DNA of 64,000 nucleotides, from positions 2,294,001-2,358,000 of the forward strand of contig OZ017756.1 in the NCBI GenBank assembly GCA_963969365.1, given 5' to 3'. The position numbers and the translations under genes are program-made. Source of the DNA: Asterochloris sp. CNOR1. Lineage: Eukaryota > Chlorophyta > Trebouxiophyceae > Trebouxiales > Trebouxiaceae. Shown here piece after piece: positions 9,011 through 19,599 of this stretch. The notes beneath the pieces are model-generated. The model made no database searches. It was given only the letters and a program-made list of their open reading frames with translations, and was not told the DNA's origin. Position 1 is the stretch's first letter; each line of letters starts with the position of its first letter.

Positions 9011-11824
9011 ATGCAGCACTACCAGGTGCCATCTGCTGAGTACAGCACCTACATCAACCATGTTATCAGCCTGGGGCTAGCTGACGACTACACAGCACAA
9101 CTGCGTGCCAGCTGCTGCCCAAACAGCCCCCCTGCCCTCAGAGCGGCCATTGATCAAGCCTGCAGACACCTGTCTGGAGTGGTGGATGATCTCCAGCCAG
9201 TGCCGGCCTCTGCCCCTGGTGTGCACAGTTTAGAGACTTTGGGCCAGCAGAATGGAGCACCAGTCTCAGACGCAGCAGTTGGCTTGGCAGCAGCAATGCC
9301 AAACACTCCTGAGGAGGAAGCTCGTATCCTACAGCTCACCCAGCTCATCCATGCCCGTCATGGTGCGGCTAAGCCACAGAACACAGTCCAGGCTGAAAAA
9401 TCAGCTGCCAAGCTCTGGAGGGTAGGCGCTGCATGGCCTTTACTCCTGTTCTTATGGCCCCCTTGAGGCTTCCAAGGCCATGTCACTCACACGCATGTGA
9501 TCCTGCAGAGATACTGTGAGCAGGAGGCGCACCAATATCCTGATGGCGACCTCATGTCTCAGGCCAAGATTCTTGAGTTCTCGATGTGGCTTGTGGATGA
9601 GGCAGTGCAGCATAATGGGGCTCGCTACTCGTTCAGCAGCGTGGGGTGAGAGGCCCCTCCACTGCTGTGTCTGAGCTGTACTCATGTCCCACCCTTCCCA
9701 ACCCTTGGCCTGGTGCATGCAGTGATTATCTATGCCACCTCAAGGAGGTCCGCAGAGAGCAATACTCACAGGGCCGCATCACCTCAGATGTACCCGCACC
9801 CCTGGAGATCCAGGCGGTCAGGGACTTGGTCCGTGCACGTGGCAGGGAGATGCAGGCTGAGAACCTCAACGTGCAAGTGGCAGCTCAGGTGGGTAACGAC
9901 CTGGTCAGAGCGTCTTGTGCAAACAGAGTGGTGGCGTGTCTGACACCAGCTTGTTGCTTAAATCTGCAGGTGGATGCCGCACTGAGCGCAGGGCAGCTTC
10001 GCCAGTCCCTGCAGGCAGCGTTCCAGCAGAAGCAGTGGCAGTGGGCCTTTCTGCTGAGGATGGCAATGACGTTCATGCCAGCCACATTAGGCCGCTCTGA
10101 TGACCTGCGCAAGCTTCCCTGGAGCTGCCTGGCACTGCGGACGCAGGATAATGTCAGCCCAGTGCCCTCTGTGGCAATTCTCTTTGGCAGCATGCAGGGG
10201 AAGACTGTGAAGCCTGGGCAAGTGAATATTCCTGGTGTCGTGAGGTATGCGCATTCTTGCTGTCAGACGCAGTTGGGCGGTGTGCTGCAGAGACCCTCAA
10301 CGTTCACCTTCGGCAGGCGTTTGAACTTGCTGGTGAGCCAGTGCGTCAATGCTGCAGCTTTTGGACACGGCTGTCGTTGAAAATTGTGGCTTGCTACACT
10401 GCAGGCGTGCCCTGTGGCAGGCTTGATGGTTACTCCGCCAAAGGCGAAGTCAGCCACAAGTTCAAGAAGCATGGTGTGGAGGCAGCTAAGAGCGTGGGCA
10501 TCAACAAAGCGGAGATCAAGATGGCGGCAAGGTGGGCAACTCTGGCCATGCTGTGCATTCTGAACAGAGTTGTCCCCAGCTGACCAGTTCTGTGCCTTGC
10601 AGGCATGAGTCTGACACCACAGACCTGTACTGCATTTTTGACCCGGACACAGCCCACAGGCTGGCTGGTTGGGGACGGGACTGGCACGAGAATCATCGTT
10701 TGGGCCAGGCTGATTTTGAGGTAAGGTCATTGCAGTGCCAATGCTTCTCACGCAGATCACCAAGATTGGGGAAGGGGGGGACTTTTTCACTTGTGTTCTG
10801 CAGGCTGAGGAGGATGTGCTGGACCGCATCATCCCAGGCTTGACAGTGCTCCTGCGCCAAGCTGGCATGCGATCCCAACCTGCACATCCTTTGCTGGCGC
10901 CCTTGAGGGCTATCGCCCACCTGCGGCAAGTGTTTGTGCAGAATGCCAGCTTGAGGATTGACTCATATGGGGACCAGTGGCTCCGCACCATCCCGCCAGC
11001 CGCCAGTCGCCTTCTGCAGAGCACTGCAGGCAAGCAGCTGCGGCAGGAGACGAGGGACAAACACATTGCTGCTGAGGCAGTTCTCAACGACAGGAATTTG
11101 TTGTTCACCAACCCAACGGTGAGCGCTGCAGCCCCCTAGGTGTTGTAGTTGAACATGCATGCTCTGAACCTTTGCCCTTCCATGTCGCAGGCTTTCTTCT
11201 TCAAGACGCTGGGTGGAAAGGAGGCCACGCCAATGCCTTTTGCCCCAGTGGTGATGCTGCCTCAGGTGCCTCTATCTGGCCTTCAGCCCCCGGCAGCAGC
11301 CAAACCCATCCCACGTGTGCCACTGGCTTCACAGACCAGCTATGGCATTGCTCTGCCGCCTCAGTCCCTCAGTGTGCTGAACGCCCCGGATGAGAGGGAC
11401 TCCTTTCTGGCCGAGAAGCAGGTGTGCAGTCAGTTGCCTTTCAGCTTGAGCAACTGCGTAATGGTCAGACCCTTCCCCTTGTGAAGTGCAGGTCTGGCGG
11501 CTCTCAGATTTTCAAACAGTCCCGGCAGCATTCGAGGCGTTTGCCAAGATCTCAGCGGTGCCTTCAGACCTCCGCAGGTGGCATGGCAGCAAGAAAGAAG
11601 CAAGGGCCAGCAGCAAGGCCTTCTCAAGATTCAAGAACGGCCTTGCTGCTGAGGTCAGAAACCGGATGGCTGCCTTGGGAAGCACCATGGCAGCCGTGGT
11701 TGGGGCTTTAGAACTGGAACGTGAACGCATCCCTGCCACCAGGACAGTCAGCTCACTGCAGCAGCTATGCAGCAGGTACAACAGTGATTACAAATTGCTT
11801 GGCAAGCGTAAGCAGAGCGGCTGA
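9011..11824 (+). CDS. Crypton/Ndc10-like tyrosine recombinase, ten exons
   Basis: Exons 9011-9421, 9509-9645, 9723-9888, 9970-10234, 10267-10332, 10405-10531, 10603-10720, 10804-11118, 11191-11421 and 11492-11824 join in phase to a 722-aa protein without internal stops. The donor at 10234 (G|GTGTCG) is the weakest choice; the better-looking one at 10244 would break the frame. Around residues 278-285 LGRSDDLRKLPW gives the first catalytic-Arg region of a tyrosine recombinase. SHKFKKHGVEAAKSVGINKAEI followed by AARW resembles the H-x-x-R region and the helix after it, and TDLYCIF about ten residues on could hold the Tyr. The last exon (residues 613-722: VWRLSDFQTVPAAF ... RRWHGSKKEA) has the layout of the GCR1_C DNA-binding domain of Cryptons. 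The family assignment rests on this layout. The gene looks intact and may be active. Confidence 0.65.
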
Positions 11825-12370
11825 GCAAGTCTTTAATTGTGAGCTGACTCTTCGATTGACAACGCCTACCGCCATTTACATGAACAGGTCACTCTTTTCT
11901 GCTGAAAGTCATGTTCTGAGAGGTTCTGATCATCATTCAGAAAGTGCGGATTCATTCTACAGACACGCATACCTCCCGCCAGGGCAAGCCCCTTGAGGCC
12001 TGCTCTCTTGGTCTACACACCTAGCGTCACATCACCCCTGGCAAGCATCTTGGAGAGTGGACCGAGTGGCACTCAGCGAAAAATAATAATGTCTAGGCTA
12101 AAATATCAGCTTGAAGTGATTTTGAGTGGCAGCCTTGAGGCCAATGCCCTGATCAGGGCCTGTGGGGCTTTTAGAAGGCTCAGTCAAAAGCAGGTACCTT
12201 CCCAGCTACAACACAACACTGTCACTGGGAGGACCAGCAAGATGCTCAAAGGTCAGGAAGGCAACATACTACTTTTCGTCATCACATGCTGCAGCAGTGA
12301 TGCCCTGGTGCAATGGGGAACGCCAGGTGGCTTTGGCCAGTCCTCCCCCCCTCTCAGATTGGCATGAGGC
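11825..12370. other. No gene seen; left flank of element copy B
   Basis: About 550 bp downstream of the recombinase stop. No coding signal convinces me. The true left end of element copy B could lie anywhere in this stretch, because copy A continues out of the window on its left side. Confidence 0.4.
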
Positions 12371-12404
12371 CATCCATGTGCCACCTCCCAATCCATCTCC
12401 ATGC

Positions 12405-12620
12405 CTCATTGAGACACACAGACACAGAGGACACAGCCTTCCAGGGCTGCAGCTGTTGGCCAGCATGCAGTCTGCCCAGGTGCCTGGAGCAGACTCATGA
12501 GCTTGCTGGGTACGCTGGGGTGAACTCATGGTGTCCTGTTTTAGAGCGCTTTCATGACGCTCCTTCCACTTGAGCCACTGGCAGGGGCTCAGGTGCTGCC
12601 ATCATGCGTGGTCAACACAC
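12405..12620. repeat. 230-bp regulatory-looking module, B0
   Basis: Leftmost module of copy B. It has the GACACACAGACACAGAGGAC tract, but its complementary right tract is shortened to GGTGTCCTGTTTTAGAGC. Its first 40 bases equal the first 40 bases of the window, so copy A joins the left of this module to the right of the next one. Confidence 0.7.
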
Positions 12621-12694
12621 ATAAGGAAGTTTGTGTGTGTGGCTTCTGCTTACACCACATGATGTCATCTGATTTGCTCCCAAGCCATACCTCA

Positions 12695-12905
12695 GAGAGA
12701 CACACAGACACAGAGGACACAGCCTTCCAGGGCTGCAGCTGCTGGCAAACATGCAGTCTGCTTGGGTGCCTGGTGCAGACTCAGTAGCTTGCTGAGGATG
12801 CAAGGGTGATTTCGTTGTGTCCTGTGTGTCCCCTTGTGTGGGTGCACTGATGCCCTATTTAGAGCTCCTTCATGGCTTCCTTTGCCTTCACCCCACTGGT
12901 GGGTG
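12695..12905. repeat. 230-bp regulatory-looking module, B1
   Basis: Equivalent of the module at 37-250 in copy A and nearly identical to it through the tail TTTAGAGCTCCTTCATGGC. Confidence 0.7.
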
Positions 12906-13071
12906 CTCGATTGTATGCAATCATACCTGGTTCTAGGCATTCCATTCTGGTCAGGTGGCCTATCAATGCTTTCTCTGGCCTTTTCCACAAAACCTCCAAA
13001 GTGCATGCACCTGATGCACCAGATCTTCTTGGTGAAAACCTTATGCCAACCTCCCAAGCCATCTCCACATC

Positions 13072-13320
13072 TCAATGAGACACACAGACACAAAGGACAC
13101 AGCCTGCCAAAGCTGTAGCTGCTGGCAAGCATGCAATCTGCCTGGGTGCCTGGAGCAAACTCATGAGCAGCTGAGTATGCTGGGGTGATGTCCTTGTGTC
13201 CTGTGTGTCCGTCGTGTCAGTGCTTTGATGCCTCATTTAGAGCTCTTTCATGGCTCCCCTTCCACTTGAGCCACTGGCAGGGGCTCAGGTGCTGTCACAG
13301 GGCCTGGTCAACACATATCA
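13072..13320. repeat. 230-bp regulatory-looking module, B2
   Basis: Equivalent of the module at 415-665. It lies upstream of the coiled-coil gene at 13660. Confidence 0.7.
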
Positions 13321-13659
13321 GGAAGCTCAAAGATGTCAGTCCTCCCAAGCCAGCAAATGACAAACAACAATCTGCTTACCTTCTGCAGGCCGTGGCTCCC
13401 AATGTCGCACATCATTCTGCATCCTGGGGTAGCAAGGTCTCCAGCAGGCCAGCGTGTTGTATTTATTGCCAAGGGACTGGAAGGTGCGCAGCAGCAGTGT
13501 GATGCAAATCTGATGTCCTTCTGCTGGCCTTGGCTCACATTGTCGCACGTTGTTCTGCACCCTGGGGCAGCAGAACCCTCAGCGAGCCCCCAAGCACAGT
13601 TCTCTGTGTTGAAGTGAACGGCTTATAGACAAGGGTTTTGCTTGTCTTGGCAAAACGTC

Positions 13660-14217
13660 ATGGTGCCTGAGACTCCCAATGCAGCTTTTGTCACCATGTG
13701 CATGGACCGCATGCTGGACCTGGAGAAGCAGGTTGACAGCCTTCAAAGGTCAGTGAGACACCTTCAACAGACATCATGCAAGCTGGCTCTGGGCAGGGAC
13801 ATGTGCACATTCAATGACGGCAGTGGCTTCAATTTTTGCATGAACGATGACACCTTCAGAGTGAGGGATCGCGTCACAATGGACCCATTGGACGAGGCAC
13901 ACTTCAATGTGCTCGTGGCTGAACACCCGCTGAGCATCACTTGGGATCTAACCCCATATGGCCACGGCCGGTTCACGAAGTCCATTGGCGCTTCAGGCAT
14001 GCCTTTAACAGTCAAGGAGCTGATGGAAGGCATTTTCGAGATTTACAATGCCAAGTTGCCAACAATTCCAGAGAGCGGCATTTCCCCTGAAACAAGGCTT
14101 TGCGACCTGGGTACATACTGTGCGTGGTTCGGCGGCCTCACTCCCACACATTCCCGTGGCACAATCAGCAGCCTCACTGTGGTCATCACGCGGTCTGCTC
14201 CTCTTCCTTTTGAGTGA
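13660..14217 (+). CDS. Small coiled-coil protein of the element, copy B
   Basis: The first ATG is at 13660 (a TTG at 13642 is also in frame), stop at 14217, 185 aa. It is the same protein as at 1005-1562: a short N-terminal coiled coil (MLDLEKQVDSLQRSVRHLQ), then a conserved region with FRVRDRVTMDPLDEAHFN and LTPYGHGRFTKSIGASG. The differences from copy A are a few substitutions near the end (for example TYCAW for PCCAW). That region follows a possible splice donor GG|GTACAT, so it may not be translated. No family is recognised. Its place ahead of the helicase, separated by a 230-bp module, suggests the two genes are expressed from similar upstream sequences. Confidence 0.55.
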   Translation: MVPETPNAAFVTMCMDRMLDLEKQVDSLQRSVRHLQQTSCKLALGRDMCTFNDGSGFNFCMNDDTFRVRDRVTMDPLDEAHFNVLVAEHPLSITWDLTPYGHGRFTKSIGASGMPLTVKELMEGIFEIYNAKLPTIPESGISPETRLCDLGTYCAWFGGLTPTHSRGTISSLTVVITRSAPLPFE

Positions 14218-14567
14218 TTGCGGTATGTCTTATGAGGACTGAAGTGGCTCCATGATTCAAGTGATATACAAGTGAACAATTAGGCATTTGGCCACCTAGA
14301 GGATAGGCATGTGCCAGTGTGCCACTTTCTGCCATGAGGAGTAGGTGCCATACCGCTGCCCTGCCTGCCAGCACCCAGTGAGGACACTTTGTGGCGCACA
14401 CCAAGGTCCCATGTGCTTAGGTGTGGGAGCTCTGCCATCTAGCCCGGCAGCAAAACGCCAGCCTGAACTGCATGAGCATGGTGGGGCTCACAGCCTAGCA
14501 GGGCTGTTGAGACTGTTGCCATTGAGGATAATGCTGCCAGCGGGCAGATCTGTGATTGACAGATTCC

Positions 14568-14818
14568 CAGACACACAGACACAAAGGATACAGCCTGCCA
14601 GGGCTGCAGCTGCTGGCAAGCATGCAGTCTGCTCGGGGGCCTGGAGCAAACTCATGAGCTTGCTGAGTATGCTGGGGTGATTTCGTTGTGTCCTGTGTGT
14701 CCTTTGTGTCGGTGCTTTCATGGCCCACAAAGAGCTCCCATGGCTCCCTCCCTTTGACCCACTGGTCAGGGGTGCTTAGATGCTGTCACCAGGCCTGGTT
14801 AAACATATAAGTCAAGTC
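14568..14818. repeat. 230-bp regulatory-looking module, B3
   Basis: Equivalent of the module at 1915-2165. It ends about 30 bp before the helicase ATG at 14848, so it likely contains promoter or 5' UTR sequence. Confidence 0.7.
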
Positions 14819-14847
14819 GAAGAGGTCGGTCGAGTCTCTGCAGCTCT

Positions 14848-17378
14848 ATGGACCTGCCAGACGAGCTCGAGTACCTGCCTTATCGCCTCAAAGGTCTCGA
14901 AGAAGTTGATGAGCTGACAGAGTTGCTTGAGGGCTGCGGCTTCCTGAGCGATGCAGGATGCAGTCTGAACATTTCGTTGATAGCTGACTCCATGCGCCGC
15001 CGCATATTTGTCCCAGATAGCGCTGAGAAGCGAGGCCTCAGGGACATCAGGCTGACTTTCACAGCATCTGTCAGCCAGTGCCCGATCTGTGGTGCGACAT
15101 GCTCCAGCCTAAGCCAGCAGCTTGAGGGGAGTGCTGAGGAGCTCAGTCAGATGTGTTGTGAGGGCAACGCACAAGAGCCCAGTGACAGCGTCGCTGCCAG
15201 GCGCAGTCATGAGCCGACCTGGAAGGTGAGCTTGGAACTCAGTGGCCGGTGGTGACAGTGCTGTAGTCTCAGTCAATGTTCCACCTATCTGCAGGTGACA
15301 GGGTGGAGCGAAGTCGGCGGCCCGTGCGTGCGTGGCTCCTCAGAGTGCTACGCGGGCACCCCTGAATTCAGTGCAGAAGTTGTCGCAGCTAGCCTGCGCC
15401 GTGCTGGGCGGCCGTTGAGCTTCAAACTGGCTGTGCGTGACAGCTGGGAGCATGCAAACAAAAAGGGCCTGCTAGGATTTCATCCCTGCAGTCAGCGAGT
15501 AGATATCCCCTTCCAGGCTCCACTTGTGCCTGTGGGAGGCGTCTTCAAGTTCGCATCGCACTCAGCAACAAGACTGCAGCTGCCAGGGCACTACAGGCAA
15601 GGACCCATGGCTGCAAGTATCGCTGTGGTATGCAAACTGAGTCCTCTTGGCTGCACTGTGAGGACTGGCAAGGCAGGACAAGCACCGCTGCGCTCCATGC
15701 AGGGTTGACACACCTCAGGCAGAACCCCAGCGTGTTGTTGTGGGACCTCTGCTGTTGTCTGAGCTTCTTGAGTACCCTGAGACAGATCTACCTCTCTGGA
15801 AGCTGTTTGACAAGGTGCGTGCCGCTGCTGAACGGCGTTGCACGACCTGTACTCTGCTCCATATGCCACTCCTTCACAAGGTGCCCTTGCCAAGGCAGGT
15901 GTACCCACAGCGCTACCTGCTGTGGCACTTCTGGTCAGGTGTTCAGGTTTTCTGGCAGCCGGTGGCGACTCGTTGAGGAGCTGCAGATGCAAAGGGACCT
16001 GCAGAACACCCTCATTGACCTTCTGGAGCCATGCAAGGTTGGTCACAGATCTTACCATGTCTTGTTCTCAAAGAGTGCCTGCCTGCACGTAGTCTCTTTG
16101 TTGCTCTGCATGGCCTGCTGTCGTGGCATATCTGTGGTGCCCACTGGATGCTGTGTGACACATCTGTGTCCAGCTCTGCAGTTCTATGATGACAATCTCA
16201 CTCTGGCCCTGAGGAATCTGCGAAAGGCCAACTTCATCAGCAGTCTCAAGAGGACTGCAGTCTTGCAGCTGGCAGATGCTCAGGTTGATCATCACATGGA
16301 CGCCAGCCCTGACCTCCTGGGCATGGAGAACTGCGTGGTGGATCTGGTGAGTGCTCTTGCCATGCAGAAGTGAGACAGCATGGGCTGCATTGATTCTGAG
16401 CTCACCTTATGCAGGTCACCGGCCTGCCGCGGCAGGGCTTGCCTGCGGACTATGTGAGCAGGTCAGTGGGCTATGAGTGGCCCAGCTTTGATCCAGCAAA
16501 CCCTGGGCAGCCCCTCAATCTCGACCCAGACGCTGAGCGAGAGTTCGGTGACTTCCTGGCCCAGATCTTTCCTGTGCCAGAGGAGCGAGATCTGCTGCTG
16601 CGGTACCTGGGCTATGCCATGCTTGGCAGTCACCAGGAGAAATACCTGGCTATCTTCACCGACAAGCGCGCAGGTAAGCTGATGCTCACGCTTCTATGTT
16701 GTGCAAGGCAGTCAAGATCTTTCCTGCACTGCTCCCCTGCATCTGCCTTCATGATGTTGCTGTGCTGCTGTAGGGTTTAATGGCAAGTCCACTCTACTGA
16801 GATTGCTGTGCATGGCCATGGGGGACAGGCAGTACGCTCACGATGCCAAGCCTAAGCTTTTCTATCAGGCAAAGTTTGACAGAGACATAAATGAGGTGGG
16901 CTTCCAGAGTGGACTCGTTGCTCCCTGCGTCCACGCTTCTGACATTGGCACTGAGCAAGGTCTTGCTGTCCCACAGCACTCAGAGGGCTGGCTGCCGTTT
17001 GACAGGATACGGCTGGTGCTGGTGGAGGAGCCAAGCCCCGACAAGCCTTTTGACATCCCTCTGCTGCTGGACATGTGTGGTGGAGGGTTCAAGCTGACGT
17101 GAGTGCTTTGCTTCTATGCTGCTGTGGGATGCTGGCATGCATGTTGAGGCATTCAGGTGGTCCATGCAGGGTGAGAGCTTGTGGAGGAAGGACCAAAGAT
17201 TCTTCCTCCTGATTTCTGCAGCATGCTAGAGGAGAAGTTTGGGAGGCCCAAACAGCATGCCAAAATAAACGGAGTCTCCGCAAGGCAAGTCTTTCAGCAC
17301 TGGTCACTGGTCGAGCATGAGCAGCGAGCAGATCAGGGCTGGCGCAGCCCTCGCAGCCCTGCCAAGTCCTGTGCTTGA
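14848..17378 (+). CDS. D5-like primase-helicase (SF3), multi-exon, probably damaged, copy B
   Basis: Exons 14848-15225, 15295-15627 and 15731-15814 join in phase (265 codons). Then come a block near 15900-16036, exons 16182-16346, 16415-16673, 16774-16895 and 16977-17098, and C-terminal coding near 17165-17280. The third to fifth blocks match D5_N (NLRKANFISSLKR, LLGMENCVVDL, AREFGDFLAQIFP-like spacing, LLLRYLGYAMLGS). The SF3 Walker A is GFNGKSTLLRLL, split by an intron after the first Gly base, and Walker B is RIRLVLVEEP, followed by DMCGGGFKL and GESLWRKDQRFF. SF3 helicases of this type unwind DNA for viruses, plasmids and mobile elements. Two joints (about 15940-15960 and after 17098) do not keep frame with any splice sites I can find, so the gene may carry two frameshifts or be misread there. 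Rep lies convergent downstream. Confidence 0.7.
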
Positions 17379-17713
17379 ATGCTGGCACCTTTCAAGCCAC
17401 GCCACGCCACATGAGCACGTGCCACATGTGAGACCTTTGCCTCTCTGCATTAATGCAGCAGAGGAACCAAAAACTGTCTGTGTGGCTACAGCCCAACACT
17501 GCCCCCTGTTCTGCTGATCTTCTCTGCCTGCTTTTCATGTAATCTGTATTAAACTTTTGATCTGGCTTGTCTCCCTTGTTGTACTCTACCTTTGTGCCGT
17601 GTTCTTGCTCTGCAAGTCACATTGGACTGCTGAAACTCACATTTCACTGAGTGGTGTCACATGACACTCAGATAGTGAGATGTCACCCCACAAAACCACA
17701 TCTCACCTTGAGA

Positions 17714-17735
17714 GGGCAAGCCTGCAGGCTTGCCC
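17714..17735. repeat. 22-bp palindrome, copy B
   Basis: GGGCAAGCCTG plus its exact reverse complement, the counterpart of the copy A palindrome. The outermost base pair is lost by a G-to-A change. It sits between the helicase and Rep genes. Confidence 0.8.
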
Positions 17736-18123
17736 CCAACAGACAACACTTGAAACACTCTTGGTCTACATGAATTGAAGATCTGCATTCCTGCGTAACC
17801 CTGTCTCTCTGGGCCAATTAAACATTTGTGGCCAGTCATTGCACAACAATGTTCCACTACACTTGAACTTCACTTGATGATGACAACCTGAGGGAGCTGT
17901 CCACATCAAGACATGTGGTAGCTTTAAGGGCTGGGCATGGGCTACACTTGATTCCCTGGTGGCGAAAGAGGGCCTCCTGGGCCCATGAAAAGGCTTGCAC
18001 TGGCGCACTTTCTGCACCTGTTACAAAATCACACGATGTGGGTGCATGGACGCTCTTTCCACACCTGTGCTGTAGCATGTCAGTACATGTATTCCCAATT
18101 ACCATCTCTGAGACAAGCTTGTG

Positions 18124-19201
18124 TCATCTGGCCTTCATCACATCAGCAACAACAGCTGCCGGCAGATTGTAAGTGACACAAGTCCTTGCTGGCGCACGCC
18201 CAGCCATCCATAAAGGAGGTGGGAGGTCCTCAAACAGATTGATACATGCCTCCTCATAGTACTGCTTCAGCTTGGTCAGCGAAAAGCCGCCAGGTCCAGA
18301 TTGCAACTTCCTGATAGGCTCCAGGAGTCTGAGGGGACGAAAGTCAGGAGGGTGTGCCTCCAAAAACTCATGAGCGACCGTACGCTCCTCTCGCAGGCTT
18401 CCATTGGGCCCTTGCAGGTACTTCATGGAGCGCTCTCGCTGGCGAGTCTGCTGCTCCTTTGGGAGGGCTCTGAACTCCTCCTCATCATAGGCAGGATTGC
18501 GAATCAGGTCGCCTTGCACACGCCTTGCACAGTGTTGGAGCTCGAGCTCTTGATGAACACCCTCGGCAAGTCGGACTTGGTGCATTTCACACTGTCTGCG
18601 GCAGCTTCCATCAGACGCTCATATTCCTCATACGTCTTGCATTGAAATTCTGGAGTCCCTGCCTTGACAGCTGCTGTGACCACTTGCACTGGGCCTTGTC
18701 GTCCAGCGCTCTTCCTGAGACCTCCATGCGAGATCTCCCAATCTCCACCGCACATGAACTCCACTGTCCTGTGCCCAGGATCCTCTGGGCGGTGATTTGC
18801 ATGGTCGTTGTTGTTCACGTACAGTGACCTGTAGTCGCCAAGCCCCTTCAGGCCGCGAGCTGGTCCAGCATCTGCTTTCAACTCGTTGAACAACTTCACC
18901 TCCACAAAGCCAGTCTCTGTGCCAAAAATGGGTGCCATGGAGGCAGCAATGCGGGCTTTGACAGCGCTCTTGGTCTTGGGAGCCTCAGACATCACAAGGA
19001 AGTGTACGTGGTCATTGCCAGCTTCGTGGTGAAAGGTACCTGAATACTTCTTTATGTTGTTTCCAAAGACATTCTTCAAGGCTGCCACGCTCTGCTGCGA
19101 GACCTGAGGCAGCTGGTCTTCGTTGGTGGTGATGCGATTGACAACAACTTAAAGTTGCGCTCCTGCAATGGCTTCTTGCTGCTGCCTTGCTTGGAGTTCA
19201 T
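18124..19201 (-). pseudogene. HUH Rep-like gene with two single-base deletions, copy B
   Basis: Same gene as at 3860-4939, with the start ATG at 19201 and stop at 18124. Compared with copy A, one base is missing at about 19150 (ACAACTTAAAG against ACAACTTCAAAG) and one at about 18527 (CGCCTTGCACAG against CGCCTTGACACAG). Both shift the frame. A middle block of 194 codons (19088-18504) keeps the HUH motif DHVHFLVMSE and the VEFMCGGDWE region, and the last 153 codons are open in a second frame. Copy A reads through at both points, so copy B is the broken one. Sequencing error could also explain single-base gaps. Confidence 0.75.
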
Positions 19202-19390
19202 TGTGGCCTGCTCTCCTATGAGTGGGATTGAAAAGCTCTAAGTAGGCACACAGGCCCAAGCTCATTGATGTGAGCTAAAAGACTGTCAAGATGCATTCCA
19301 GTGGGCATGAGCACCATGACCAGGGTCTGTCGCGGAGCAGGCCTTCAAGTCTGACGCCGTGTCGCAGGGTGTTACCTGACTTACTTCAGG

Positions 19391-19599
19391 TTTGCATATT
19401 GCTCAAATTTGCTTTGTGAGCAGAGTTTGAAGGCCGCCATCTATAAACTTGAAATTGAACACATGGCCTTCTAATGAAAGCCCTTTGTCTGCTCCCAAGG
19501 ACAGCTTTGAGGCACACAAAAGTCTAGGGACTTGAGCAGCAATGTGAGGCGTGGGATGCTACTTTGACAGATATGGTGACTTGACTTCTGCCCAACGGC
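19391..19599. other. No gene seen
   Basis: Sequence right after the shared end of the element. It is more AT-rich than its neighbours and has no convincing exon. Confidence 0.5.

Larger units (their letters stand above)
12371..19390. mobile_element. Rep/helicase element, copy B
   Basis: This is a second, longer direct copy of the element at the window's left end. It keeps the plus-strand helicase exons (14848 to about 17380) that copy A lost, but lacks the nuclease-like segment of copy A and has a frameshifted Rep gene. The left edge is uncertain. The first 42 bases shared with copy A start at 12371, but copy A continues leftward out of view, so the element may begin anywhere after the recombinase gene ends at 11824. 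The right edge is set by loss of similarity to copy A near 19390. Copy B contains one more of the 230-bp modules than copy A at its left side, as if copy A lost one by recombination between modules. Confidence 0.75.

Noticed and set aside
14848-17378. Endogenous giant-virus insertion suggested by the D5-like helicase
   Set aside because: No capsid, packaging ATPase, polymerase or other viral core gene is near; the helicase has introns and sits in a repeated two-copy element with a Rep gene.
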